A model generated the notes under the pieces. It saw only the letters and a program-made list of their open reading frames with translations, ran no database searches and was not told the origin of the DNA. A program made the translations under genes and the position numbers. Positions 16,947-27,172 of a stretch of DNA of 38,105 bases are shown here, one piece after another. Origin of the DNA: Oscillospiraceae bacterium (GTDB lineage: Bacteria > Bacillota > Clostridia > Oscillospirales > Oscillospiraceae); assembly GCA_016286665.1 (NCBI GenBank), contig JAEETX010000018.1, positions 1 to 38,105 on the forward strand. Direction: 5' to 3'. Each line of letters starts with the position of its first letter. Position 1 is the stretch's first letter.

Positions 16947-17918
16947 ATGAAAGAACTGACCGTCGGCCCCAACGACGCCGGGCAGCGGCTGGACCGCTTC
17001 CTGATGAAGGCCGTTCCCCTGCTGCCCTCCTCCCTCTGCCAGAAGTATCTGCGCCTCAAGCGTTTTAAGCTCAACGGCAAAGCAGCCAAGGGGGAGACGC
17101 GCCTCCGGGCCGGAGACGTCCTCTCCCTGTATATCAGCGACGAATTCTTTGAAAAACCCAGCGACCTGAACGCCTACCGCAAGGTGGCGACGCCGAAGCT
17201 GAGCATCGTCTACGAGGACGAGAACATCCTGCTGGCGGACAAGGCCCCCGGCATGCTGTGCCACCACGCGGAGGGGGAGCCGCCGGAGCGGACCCTGCTG
17301 GCCAATATCCAGGCCCACCTGCTGCTCACCGGCGCATGGCGGCCCAGGGAGGAAAACGCCTTCACCCCCGCCCTGTGCAACCGTATCGACCGCAATACCG
17401 GCGGCATCGTCATCGCCGCCAAAAATGCGGAGGCGCTGCGCATCCTCAACGAGAAGATCCGGGACCGGGAGCTGGACAAGCGCTATCTCTGCGCCGTGCT
17501 GGGCGTTCCCCGCCCACCGGAGGGGACCCTGCGGGGCTTTCTTTTCAAGGATGCGGCGAAGAACCGCGTCTATGTGCGCACCAATCCGGAGCCGGGGGCC
17601 AGGACCGCCGTGACGGACTACCGCACCCTGGCGAGCCGGAACGGCCTGAGCCTGGTGGAATGCCGCCTGGAGACGGGGCGCACCCACCAGATCCGCGCCC
17701 AGATGGCCGCCGCAGGCTGGCCTCTGCTGGGGGACGGGAAATACGGCGGAAAGGCGGCCCAGGCGGGGGGGGAAGAAAAGCAGGCCCTCTACTCCTACCG
17801 CCTGACCTTCGACTTTCCCACGGAGGCGGGCGTCCTCACCTACCTGCGGGGCCGCTCCTTCACCGCCTCCAGGGTGGATTTCGCGGAAAAGTACTTCCCC
17901 GGATATGATTATCATTGA
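16947..17918 (+). CDS. RluA-family pseudouridine synthase
   Basis: A 323-residue RNA-modifying enzyme that converts uridine to pseudouridine in rRNA or tRNA. An S4-like RNA-binding domain occupies about residues 10-70 (QRLDRFLMKAVP...LNGKAAKG). The catalytic motif follows as NRIDRNTGGIVI near residue 150, where RxDxxTxG contains the catalytic Asp. GRTHQIRAQM near residue 248 is the second family signature. The length and domain order fit the RluC/RluD branch; which uridine is modified cannot be told. A short AAGGA site precedes the ATG. The stop codon lies inside a nested inverted repeat that precedes potA. Confidence 0.9.
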   Translation: MKELTVGPNDAGQRLDRFLMKAVPLLPSSLCQKYLRLKRFKLNGKAAKGETRLRAGDVLSLYISDEFFEKPSDLNAYRKVATPKLSIVYEDENILLADKAPGMLCHHAEGEPPERTLLANIQAHLLLTGAWRPREENAFTPALCNRIDRNTGGIVIAAKNAEALRILNEKIRDRELDKRYLCAVLGVPRPPEGTLRGFLFKDAAKNRVYVRTNPEPGARTAVTDYRTLASRNGLSLVECRLETGRTHQIRAQMAAAGWPLLGDGKYGGKAAQAGGEEKQALYSYRLTFDFPTEAGVLTYLRGRSFTASRVDFAEKYFPGYDYH

Positions 17919-17939
17919 CATTTCCGGGAAATATGATAA
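17909..17939 (+). promoter_or_regulatory. Nested inverted repeat upstream of potABCD
   Basis: The inner palindrome ATTTCC-G-GGAAAT (17920-17932) is enclosed by TTATCAT (17909-17915) and ATGATAA (17933-17939), with four unpaired bases (TGAC) on the left. A TTGACA (17915-17920) overlaps it, but the possible -10 boxes are poor and badly spaced. It could be an operator or part of the potA promoter; it overlaps the stop codon of the preceding gene. Confidence 0.35.
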
Positions 17940-18013
17940 GCTTTCTCTACTGTACAAATCAAGGCGGCTGCCGGCTCCGTCGGCCGCCCCGCAAAGGGAA
18001 TGGGGGAGGATAA

Positions 18014-19156
18014 ATGTCCAAAGAGCTCATTCGCCTTGCCGATATCAGCATGGCGTATGACGGTGAAGTTGTTTTGAACAACATAAACCTCTATATCAAC
18101 GACTCCGAATTCCTCACGCTGCTCGGACCCAGCGGCTGCGGCAAAACCACGACTCTGCAGATCATCGGCGGTTTCGTGAAGCCCACAGCCGGTTCTGTGC
18201 TGTTCGACGGGGTGAGGATTAATGATATCCCGCCCCACAAGCGGCAGGTGAACACGGTGTTCCAGCGCTACGCCCTGTTTCCCCATCTGGACGTCTATGA
18301 CAACATCGCCTTCGGCCTGCGCATCGCCAAGCTGGGGGAGGATGAGATCGCCAGGCGGGTCACGGAAATGCTGGAGGTCGTGGGCATGAAGGGCTTCGAG
18401 GAGCGGAAGACGGACAGTCTCTCCGGCGGCCAGCAGCAGCGCATCGCCATCGCCCGCGCCCTGGTGAACCGGCCCAAGGTCCTCCTGCTGGACGAACCTC
18501 TGGGGGCCCTGGACCTGCGCCTCCGGAAGGACATGCAGGTGGAACTCAAGCGCATCCAGCAGCAGATGGGCATCACCTTCATCTTCGTCACCCACGACCA
18601 GGAGGAGGCCCTCACCATGTCCGACACCATCGTGGTCATGGACAAGGGAGAGATCCAGCAGATCGGCACACCGGAGGACATCTACAACGAGCCGAAAAAC
18701 GCCTTTGTGGCGGACTTCATCGGCGAGAGCAACATCCTGGACGGCATCATGCGCGCCGACCGGCTGGTGGAATTCTTCGGCCGCCGCTTCCCCTGCGTGG
18801 ACGAGGGCTTCGCCAAGGACGAGGCTGTCGACGTGGTGATCCGCCCCGAGGACGTGGACATCGTCCCGGCGGACGGGGGGCACCTCTGCGGCACCGTCAC
18901 CTCCGTCACCTTCAAGGGCGTCCACTATGACATCATCGTGGATTTCCACGGCTTCAAGTGGCTGATCCAGACCACGGACTATCAGCCCGTGGGGGCGGTC
19001 ATCGGCATCCGGCTGAACCCGGAGGATATCCACATCATGAAAAGGAGCAAATATTCCGGCATGTTCGGGGACTACAGCTCCTATTCCGCCGAATACGACG
19101 AGATCGGCGACGCGGCTCTCGCCGGAGAGTCGGAGGAACAGGAGGAAGGAGAATGA
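18014..19156 (+). CDS. potA: Spermidine/putrescine ABC transporter ATPase PotA
   Basis: A 380-residue ATPase that drives polyamine uptake from the cytoplasmic face of the membrane. It has Walker [13 protein letters not shown] (about residues 38-49), the ABC signature [15 protein letters not shown], and Walker [13 protein letters not shown], followed by the switch His in [12 protein letters not shown]-terminal TOBE-like regulatory domain (about 285-350) ends in an acidic tail. GGGGGAGG precedes the ATG. The stop codon overlaps the potB start by four bases (ATGA). The potABCD order and the match of all four parts make the polyamine assignment firm. Confidence 0.93.
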   Translation: MSKELIRLADISMAYDGEVVLNNINLYINDSEFLTLLGPSGCGKTTTLQIIGGFVKPTAGSVLFDGVRINDIPPHKRQVNTVFQRYALFPHLDVYDNIAFGLRIAKLGEDEIARRVTEMLEVVGMKGFEERKTDSLSGGQQQRIAIARALVNRPKVLLLDEPLGALDLRLRKDMQVELKRIQQQMGITFIFVTHDQEEALTMSDTIVVMDKGEIQQIGTPEDIYNEPKNAFVADFIGESNILDGIMRADRLVEFFGRRFPCVDEGFAKDEAVDVVIRPEDVDIVPADGGHLCGTVTSVTFKGVHYDIIVDFHGFKWLIQTTDYQPVGAVIGIRLNPEDIHIMKRSKYSGMFGDYSSYSAEYDEIGDAALAGESEEQEEGE

Positions 19157-19965
19157 AGCGGCAGTTTCTCTCCGGCCCCTACCTGGTGTGGATGCTTCTC
19201 TTTACCCTGATCCCCCTGGCCATCGTGGTCTATTACGCTTTCACCGACTCCGTCACCGGCGCCTTCACTATCCGGAACATGGCCTCCATGGGCGCTTATC
19301 TGCCCATCTTCCTGCGCAGCATCTGGCTGGCGGTGGTCTCCGCCCTGATCTGCCTGGTGCTGGGCTACCCGGTGGCCTGGTGCATCGCCCAGACGAAGCC
19401 CCTCACCCAGCGCTTCCTCTATATGCTGGTGATGCTGCCCATGTGCATCAGCTTCCTGCTGCGGACCCTGGCCTGGGTCTCCCTGCTGGAGGACACCGGC
19501 ATCGTCAACCGGCTGCTGGGGCAGCTGGGCATCGGCCCCCTGCGCCTGGTGCGCAACGACGGGGCCGTGATCCTGGGCATGGTCTACAACTATCTTCCCT
19601 ATATGATCATGCCCCTCTACACGGTCATCATGAAGATCGACCCGCGGCTGGTGGACGCGGCCCAGGACCTGGGCTGCGACGGCGGCCAGGTTTTCCTCCG
19701 GGTCACCCTCCCCCTCAGCGTGCCCGGCATCGTCTCCGGCATCACCATGGTCTTCGTCCCCGCCGTCAGCACCTTCTATATCTCCCAGAAGATGGGCGGC
19801 ACCACCAGCACCATGATCGGCGACGTGATCGAGAGCCAGTTCAAGACTGCCTACAACCCCAACCTGGGGGCGGCCCTCTCCCTGGTGCTCATGATCCTCG
19901 TCCTGGTCTGCGTCGCCGTGATGAACCACTTCACCGGCGAGGATGAAAGCGTGGCTACCATATGA
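19153..19965 (+). CDS. potB: Spermidine/putrescine ABC permease PotB
   Basis: A 270-residue inner-membrane permease with six predicted helices, starting [17 protein letters not shown]. The cytoplasmic EAA loop that contacts PotA is present in the second half as [20 protein letters not shown] (near residue 178). It overlaps potA and potC by four bases each, so the three genes should be translated together. The start at 19153 is set by the GGAAGGAG site inside potA; longer upstream readings in this frame would lie within potA. Confidence 0.93.
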   Translation: MKRQFLSGPYLVWMLLFTLIPLAIVVYYAFTDSVTGAFTIRNMASMGAYLPIFLRSIWLAVVSALICLVLGYPVAWCIAQTKPLTQRFLYMLVMLPMCISFLLRTLAWVSLLEDTGIVNRLLGQLGIGPLRLVRNDGAVILGMVYNYLPYMIMPLYTVIMKIDPRLVDAAQDLGCDGGQVFLRVTLPLSVPGIVSGITMVFVPAVSTFYISQKMGGTTSTMIGDVIESQFKTAYNPNLGAALSLVLMILVLVCVAVMNHFTGEDESVATI

Positions 19966-20795
19966 AAAAGGCATCGAAGGTCGTCACCGTCCTCGTGTTC
20001 GTGTTCCTCTATGTGCCCATGCTGGTGCTGATGATCGGCTCCTTCAACAGCAGCTCGGACCTGGTGGTGTTCAAGAGCTTCACCATGGACAACTACCGGG
20101 CCCTCTTTGCGGACGGGGTGCTGCTGCCACTTCTGCTCAACAGCCTGATCATTTCCGTCATCGCCTCCCTGGCCTCCACGGTGCTGGGCACCGCCGCCAC
20201 CCTGGGCATCCATCGCATGGGCAAGCGGATGCGCCGCTTCACCATGTTCCTGACCAACATCCCCATGACCAACCCGGAGATCGTCACCGGCGTCAGCCTG
20301 GCGCTGCTGTTCGCCTTCGCCGGGCAGCTGATGAAGATCAAGAGCATCCTGGGCTTCTGGACCCTGCTCATCGCCCACATCACCTTCAACCTGCCTTATG
20401 TGATCCTCTCGGTGCAGCCCAAGCTCACCCAGATGGACCCCAACCTCACCAAGGCGGCCATGGACCTGGGCTGCACCCCGGTGCAGGCCTTTTTCAAGGT
20501 GGTGCTCCATGAGATCCTCCCCGGCATCATTTCCGGCGCACTCATGGCCTTCACCATGTCCCTGGACGATTTCGTCATCAGCTATTTCGTCTACGGACCC
20601 AATTTCGTGACCCTGCCCGTGGAGATTTACAACTATACGAAAAAGCCCCTGCACCCGAAAATCTACGCCCTGTTCACGCTGCTGTTCCTGGCCATCCTGG
20701 CGGTGATGCTCCTGATGAACATCCTTCAGGCCCGGGATACCGCCCGGCAGCGCAATTCCCGGCAGAAAGCCAGGGCCGGGCAACCTACTGTGTAA
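19962..20795 (+). CDS. potC: Spermidine/putrescine ABC permease PotC
   Basis: A 277-residue permease, partner of PotB in the transport pore. It has six predicted helices and an EAA loop (KAAMDLGCTPVQAFFKVVLH, about residues 165-184). The N-terminus [19 protein letters not shown] is typical of PotC. The tail is short and basic. It overlaps potB by four bases and ends 13 bases before potD. Confidence 0.93.
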   Translation: MKKASKVVTVLVFVFLYVPMLVLMIGSFNSSSDLVVFKSFTMDNYRALFADGVLLPLLLNSLIISVIASLASTVLGTAATLGIHRMGKRMRRFTMFLTNIPMTNPEIVTGVSLALLFAFAGQLMKIKSILGFWTLLIAHITFNLPYVILSVQPKLTQMDPNLTKAAMDLGCTPVQAFFKVVLHEILPGIISGALMAFTMSLDDFVISYFVYGPNFVTLPVEIYNYTKKPLHPKIYALFTLLFLAILAVMLLMNILQARDTARQRNSRQKARAGQPTV

Positions 20796-20808
20796 AGGAG
20801 AACGAACA

Positions 20809-22014
20809 TTGAAAAAGAACCTTCGCCGCGTCCTCGCCCTCGTCATGCTGGTCAGCATGATCGCCGCTTTCTCCCTCCTGTGCGGCGCTTCCGCCGCCAA
20901 GGAGGAGACCGTCACCATCAACGTCTATAACTGGGGCCAGTATATCTCCGACGGCACCGACGGCTATATCGACGTCAACAAGGCCTTCACGGAGGAGACG
21001 GGCATCCAGGTCAACTACATCACTTTCGACTCCAATGAAACCATGTACACCAAGCTGAAGACCGGCGGCGCCAGCTACGACGTCATCTTCCCCTCCGACT
21101 ACATGATCGCCCGGCTCATCAAGGAGGGGATGCTGCTGCCCCTGAACTATGACAACATCCCCAACGCCCAGCTGGTGATGCCCGCCTACCGGGGCATGGC
21201 CCATGACCCGGAGGATACGTACAGCGTGCCCTACACCTGGGGCGGCACCGGCATCATCTACAACACCAAGTTCGTGGATGAGGCGGACGTGGGCAGCTGG
21301 GATCTGCTGTGGAACGAGAAATACAAGGGCAAGATCCTCATGTTCGACAACCCCAGGGACGCCTTCGGCGTGGCCCAGTTCCGCCTGGGTTATGATGTGA
21401 ACACCACCGATCCCCAGGAGCTGCAGGCCTGCGCCGACCTGCTGCTGCAGCAGAAGCCTCTGGTGCAGGATTACGTCATGGACCAGATCTATGACAAGAT
21501 GGAGCACGAGGAGGCCTGGATCGGCGTTTACTACGCCGGCGACTTCATCATGATGCAGGCGGAAAACGAGAACCTGAATTTCTGCTATCCCAAGGAGGGC
21601 TTCAACCTCTTTGTGGACTCCATGTGCATCCCCACCTCCTGCCAGAACAAGGACGCCGCCGAGGCCTACATCAACTTCCTCTGCCGCCCGGATATCTGCG
21701 GCGAGAACATGGAGTATCTGGGCTACAGCGTGCCCATCGAGGGAGCCACCGACTATATGGACCCGGAGGCGGCAGCCAACCCCATCGCCTATCCCGACGA
21801 GAAGACCCTGGAGCGCGGCTACATCTACCTGAACCTGCCCGCGGAGACCAGCCAGCTGATGGATTCCCTCTGGCTGAAGGTGAAGACCTCCGGTGCGAAC
21901 AAGACCCTCCTGATCGGCATCATCGGCCTGGTGGTGGTCATCGCCGTCTGCGCCTTCTTCATCATCCGCAAGAACAAGAAAAAGGCCAAGAGAAAGAGCC
22001 TGTACACAAAGTGA
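20809..22014 (+). CDS. potD: Polyamine-binding protein PotD with a C-terminal membrane anchor
   Basis: A 401-residue extracellular binding protein that delivers polyamine to PotBC. It starts at TTG, 7 bases after AAAGGAG. A signal peptide covers residues 1-30 (LLCGASAA); the single Cys there is not in a good lipobox, since L-L-C lacks the usual small residue at -1. The mature part begins TVTINVYNWGQYISDG, the PotD/PotF opening, and keeps TWGGTGIIYN. Unusually, residues 366-386 form a strong transmembrane helix (LLIGIIGLVVVIAVCAFFII) followed by a Lys/Arg-rich tail. The protein is probably held in the membrane by its C-terminus instead of by a lipid. It is followed by a strong terminator. Confidence 0.92.
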   Translation: MKKNLRRVLALVMLVSMIAAFSLLCGASAAKEETVTINVYNWGQYISDGTDGYIDVNKAFTEETGIQVNYITFDSNETMYTKLKTGGASYDVIFPSDYMIARLIKEGMLLPLNYDNIPNAQLVMPAYRGMAHDPEDTYSVPYTWGGTGIIYNTKFVDEADVGSWDLLWNEKYKGKILMFDNPRDAFGVAQFRLGYDVNTTDPQELQACADLLLQQKPLVQDYVMDQIYDKMEHEEAWIGVYYAGDFIMMQAENENLNFCYPKEGFNLFVDSMCIPTSCQNKDAAEAYINFLCRPDICGENMEYLGYSVPIEGATDYMDPEAAANPIAYPDEKTLERGYIYLNLPAETSQLMDSLWLKVKTSGANKTLLIGIIGLVVVIAVCAFFIIRKNKKKAKRKSLYTK

Positions 22015-22024
22015 TTCTTTTTTC

Positions 22025-22078
22025 AAAAGCTGTGAAGAGTGCGGCCGCCGCCTCTTCACAGCTTTTTCTTTCCTTTTT
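22025..22078 (+). terminator. Terminator of the potABCD operon
   Basis: The perfect 15-bp arms AAAAGCTGTGAAGAG and CTCTTCACAGCTTTT enclose a GC-rich loop (GCGGCCGCCG) and are followed by T-rich sequence (TTCTTTCCTTTTT). Confidence 0.93.
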
Positions 22079-22085
22079 GCAAGTC

Positions 22086-22113
22086 GGGACAATATCTTCT
22101 TCCTTTTTTCGTC
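22086..22113 (+). promoter_or_regulatory. Possible ECF-type autoregulated promoter
   Basis: GGGACA (22086-22091) and CGTC (22110-22113) lie 18 bases apart, separated by a T/C-rich stretch, just before the sigma gene. Many ECF sigma factors read a GGAAC/GAAAC-like -35 with a CGTC -10 and activate their own operon. The spacing is slightly long, so this is a candidate only. Confidence 0.35.
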
Positions 22114-22141
22114 TATATAAGCAGGAGGGAGGCGGAAAAGC

Positions 22142-22699
22142 ATGGAGGATGCGGAAATCGTAGCGCTTTACTGGGCGCGGAGCGAAGACGCCATCCGTGA
22201 AAGCGAACGGAAATACGGCCCATTCTGCCGCTCGCTGGCGCAGAATATCCTCAGCGTCCGGGAGGACGCCGAGGAATGCGTGAACGACACCTGGTATCAC
22301 GCCTGGAACGCCATGCCGGAGGAGCGGCCAAGGCATCTGCGGGCATGGCTGGGCAAGGTGGTGCGAAACCTGGCCCTCGACCTGTGGCAGCGCAACCACG
22401 CCAAAAAGCGCTATGGCGGCATGGTCCTGCTCCTGTCCGAGCTGGAGGACTGCATCCCTTCCCCGGGAACGGTGGAGGAAACCGTGGAGGCTGCGGAGCT
22501 GGGGCATATCATCAGCCGGTGGCTGTGCACGCTTCCCCCGGAGGATCGGCTGCTTTTCGTCCGGCGGTATTGGAACGGACAGGCGCTGAGCGACCTGGCC
22601 GGGGAAACGGGCCTGACCCCGGCGAAGCTGGCCCAGAAAATGCACCGGCTTCGGTTGGCTTTGAAAAAGGCGCTGGAAAAGGAGGGCATCGGACTATGA
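22142..22699 (+). CDS. RNA polymerase sigma-70 family (ECF-type) sigma factor
   Basis: A 185-residue sigma factor with only regions 2 and 4. Region 2 spans about residues 20-90 (the acidic REDAEECVNDTWYHAWNAMP is the RNA-polymerase- and -10-contacting part). Region 4 spans about 125-180 and includes the helix-turn-helix ALSDLAGETGLTPAKLAQKM. It belongs to the clostridial ECF-like group that is usually paired with a membrane anti-sigma partner. AGGAGGGAGG precedes the ATG. The stop codon overlaps the serpin start by four bases, so the two products are made in a fixed ratio, as in sigma/anti-sigma pairs. The target genes are unknown. Confidence 0.9.
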   Translation: MEDAEIVALYWARSEDAIRESERKYGPFCRSLAQNILSVREDAEECVNDTWYHAWNAMPEERPRHLRAWLGKVVRNLALDLWQRNHAKKRYGGMVLLLSELEDCIPSPGTVEETVEAAELGHIISRWLCTLPPEDRLLFVRRYWNGQALSDLAGETGLTPAKLAQKMHRLRLALKKALEKEGIGL

Positions 22700-24093
22700 G
22701 CAGAGAGAGCGAAAAGCTTTTCAGCGGCATCAACCGGATCGACGATGAAATCATCGAGCAGGCCCAGGCGGCCCCCAGGCGGCACAGGCGCTTTTACCGC
22801 AGATGGATGGGACCGGTGGCTGCGATCCTGGCCCTGGCGATCCTGGTCAGCGGCCTGTTCGGCAGCCGGCTGATTACCAGCGTCTACGCCGTGGAGCAGG
22901 CGGTCTATCCGAAATATAAGACTCGCAGCGACTTCGTGCCGGACGAGGGGGCCGGAGCCTTCGTCCGGGCCAGCCTGCCGGTCTTTCTCAGCGGCAGGGC
23001 CGGGGAAAACCGGATCTATTCCCCCCTGAACACCTATATGGCCTTGGCGATGACGGCGGAGCTCACCGCCGGGGAGAGCCGCGGGCAGATCATGGCGGTC
23101 CTGGGAGAAACGGACCTGGAGACCCTGCGCGAGCAGGCCCGGGAGCTATGGAAGCAGAATTACCGGGACGGCCAGGGCGGAAAAAGTCTGTCGGCCACCT
23201 CCCTGTGGATGGACGACGCCATCCGCTATGAGCGGGACACCCTCAGGGTACTGGCAGAGAACTATTACGCTTCCTCCTTTTCCGGGAAGCTGGGGAGCCC
23301 CGGCATGGACAGGGCCCTGCAGAGCTGGCTGAATGACCAGACGGGCGGCATGCTCGCCGACAAGGTCTCGGCGGAATCCACCCACCGGAGCGGGACGGAG
23401 GCGGATGTGCTGACCCTGGCCTCCACGGTCTATTTCACCGGGAAGTGGAACGATAAATTTGAAAAGAGTGACACCTATCCCCAGGTCTTTCACGCTCCCG
23501 GGGGCGACATCACCAGCGATTTTATGCATCAGCAGCGGATGAAGGGCATCTACTATTGGTTCGATTCCTTTGCCGCCGTGCCCCAGAGCTTCACCAGCAA
23601 CGCCGTGATGTGGTATATCCTCCCCGACGAGGGGGTGACGCCGGAGGAGCTGCTGCAGGATGCCCAACTGCTGGCTTTCCTTACCTCGGAGGACCGCAGC
23701 GGAGATTATCAGGATAACCGCAAATACCTCTTCGTCAACCTCGCCGTCCCGAAATTCGACGTCAGCGCCGAAGTGGAAATGACGGAAGGGCTCCGGGCCA
23801 TGGGGATCACGGACATCTTCGACTACACGGTCTCCGACTTCACGCCCCTGACCCGGGACGAGGCGATGGAGGAAATGGGCATCTGGCTCTCCCAAGCGAA
23901 GCAGGCGACCCGGGTGCTCATTGACGAGCAGGGCTGCGAGGCTGCGACGTATATCAAATTCCAATACGGTGCGGGGACGGGGGGACCGCCGGATGACGAG
24001 GTCGACTTCGTGCTGGACCGTCCCTTCCTCTTCGCCGTCACTAACGGCACAAACGGTCTGCCCCTGTTCGCGGGGATCATCAATCGGCCGTGA
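22696..24093 (+). CDS. Membrane-tethered serpin with an anti-sigma-like N-terminus
   Basis: A 465-residue type II membrane protein. Residues 1-36 (EKLFSGINRIDDEIIEQA) match the short cytoplasmic module that follows many clostridial ECF sigma genes and probably binds the sigma factor. Residues 39-60 form the transmembrane helix. The rest, outside the cell, is a serpin: NRIYSPLNTYMALAM, STVYFTGKWNDKFE and the closing signature RPFLFAVTNGTNGLPLFAG are all present. Serpins trap serine or cysteine proteases by insertion of a cleaved reactive loop. The hinge here reads DEQGCEAATY (Cys at P14, residue 414; Tyr at about P9), less ideal than the usual Gly-Thr-Glu-Ala-Ala-Ala. Translation is coupled to the sigma gene. 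Sensing of external proteases is inference. Confidence 0.88.
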   Translation: MSRESEKLFSGINRIDDEIIEQAQAAPRRHRRFYRRWMGPVAAILALAILVSGLFGSRLITSVYAVEQAVYPKYKTRSDFVPDEGAGAFVRASLPVFLSGRAGENRIYSPLNTYMALAMTAELTAGESRGQIMAVLGETDLETLREQARELWKQNYRDGQGGKSLSATSLWMDDAIRYERDTLRVLAENYYASSFSGKLGSPGMDRALQSWLNDQTGGMLADKVSAESTHRSGTEADVLTLASTVYFTGKWNDKFEKSDTYPQVFHAPGGDITSDFMHQQRMKGIYYWFDSFAAVPQSFTSNAVMWYILPDEGVTPEELLQDAQLLAFLTSEDRSGDYQDNRKYLFVNLAVPKFDVSAEVEMTEGLRAMGITDIFDYTVSDFTPLTRDEAMEEMGIWLSQAKQATRVLIDEQGCEAATYIKFQYGAGTGGPPDDEVDFVLDRPFLFAVTNGTNGLPLFAGIINRP

Positions 24094-24102
24094 ACGGATA
24101 GC

Positions 24103-24134
24103 GGGAGCGCTGCACATGGCAGCGCTCCCATTTG
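24103..24134. terminator. Bidirectional terminator between the serpin and ZIP genes
   Basis: The perfect 11-bp arms GGGAGCGCTGC (24103-24113) and GCAGCGCTCCC (24119-24129) close around ACATG. The plus-strand tail is ATTTGTTT; the minus-strand side reads into GCTATCC and is poor, so it works mainly for the serpin transcript. Confidence 0.75.
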
Positions 24135-24135
24135 T

Positions 24136-24921
24136 TTACCCCAGGGCCACATCCAGCAGCATCATGACGGCGAAGCCCAGGATCACCCCCATGGTGCCGA
24201 GATAGGAGCCCCGGGGCCCGGAAGCATGGCATTCGGGGATCAGCTCACGGGCCGCCACCAGGATCATGGCCCCCGCAGCGAAGGAGAGGGCCCAGGGCAG
24301 CAGGGACCGCACCAGAGTCACCAGCAGCGCACCCAGGAGGGCGGCAGCGGGCTCCACCAGGCCGGTGGCCTGGGCGAGAAAAAAGCTGCGCAGGCGGCTC
24401 TCCCCCTCCCGCAGGAGGGGCAGGGCCACGGCGGCTCCCTCCGGATAATTCTGGATTCCGATGCCCAGGGCCACGGCGCAGGCCGCCAGCAGCTTTTCCG
24501 GCTCCGGCTCATAGCCCAGGGAAGCGAAAGCCACCCCCACCGCCAGCCCCTCCGGGATGTTGTGGAGGGTGATGGACAGGATCAGCAGCCGCGACCGCTT
24601 CTCCCCGGCCTGAGGCCGCAGGCGGCCCAGGGCCAGGTCCGTCAGGCGCAGGAACAGCGCCCCCGCCAGGAAGCCCAGGGTCGCCGGCAGCCAGGATGGC
24701 AGGGGCGTTTCCTCCGCCAGGGCGATGGCCGGGGCCAGGAGGGACCAGTAGGACGCGGCCAGCATGACCCCCGCGGCAAAGCCCAGCAGGACCGTCATGT
24801 GCCTGGGATTGTCTTTGGAAAAGAAAAATACCGCCGCGGCCCCCAGGGCAGTCACCAGCCAGGTGCCGCACCCGGCCAGGAGCGCCAGGACCGCGGCGGG
24901 CAGTTTCAGCGCAAACAGCAT
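24136..24921 (-). CDS. ZIP family divalent metal transporter
   Basis: A 261-residue membrane protein with about eight helices, the length of bacterial ZIP (ZupT/GufA-like) carriers that bring zinc or other divalent metals into the cytosol. The two metal-site motifs are intact: HNIPEGLAVG in helix IV and QNYPEGAAVALP in helix V, where the second motif has Gln-Asn instead of His-Asn, as is usual for the GufA branch. GGAG lies upstream of the ATG. It is in the same direction as uvrB but separated from it by the structured repeat, so it may be transcribed separately. No metal-responsive operator is evident. Confidence 0.9.
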   Translation of the reverse strand: MLFALKLPAAVLALLAGCGTWLVTALGAAAVFFFSKDNPRHMTVLLGFAAGVMLAASYWSLLAPAIALAEETPLPSWLPATLGFLAGALFLRLTDLALGRLRPQAGEKRSRLLILSITLHNIPEGLAVGVAFASLGYEPEPEKLLAACAVALGIGIQNYPEGAAVALPLLREGESRLRSFFLAQATGLVEPAAALLGALLVTLVRSLLPWALSFAAGAMILVAARELIPECHASGPRGSYLGTMGVILGFAVMMLLDVALG

Positions 24922-24957
24922 AAAAATACCACTCCAAGTCAGTCTATGCTGCTTGCT

Positions 24958-25129
24958 TCAAATCGGACCCGCTTCGCTGGGCTCCGATTTGAGAAGGGAT
25001 TGCGCTTCGCTCCCCGCACTCGCTTCGCTCGCACAGCCCGCTCCGCGAAAAGGATTTTTCGCGAGGCACATGTCCCCGCGAAAAATAAGTCCGATCTTAT
25101 TCGCGCCTGCGGGCGCGAACTCTGCGAGG
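24958..25129 (+). repeat. Structured intergenic repeat, copy B (three hairpins)
   Basis: A 172-bp block with the same architecture as 2431-2603. Hairpin 1: TCAAATCGGA (24958-24967) with TCCGATTTGA (24983-24992), with the loop CCCGCTTCGCTGGG in between. Hairpin 2: ATTTTTCGCG (25054-25063) with CGCGAAAAAT (25077-25086). Hairpin 3: TTCGCGCC (25100-25107) with GGCGCGAA (25112-25119) around TGCG. Segments outside the stems (GATTTGAGA, CGCTCCCCGCA, CCGCTCCGC, GCGAACTCTGCGAGG) are nearly identical in both copies. Stem bases differ but remain paired. It lies between the uvrB 3' end and the ZIP gene. Confidence 0.7.
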
Positions 25130-25187
25130 CCGGTTTTCCTGCCATGCAAACCGCCGTCACCTCGCAACGCGGGCATTTTCTCAGCCC

Positions 25188-27152
<1,965 letters not shown>

Positions 27153-27172
27153 GTGTGTTCCTTTCCGTAGGA

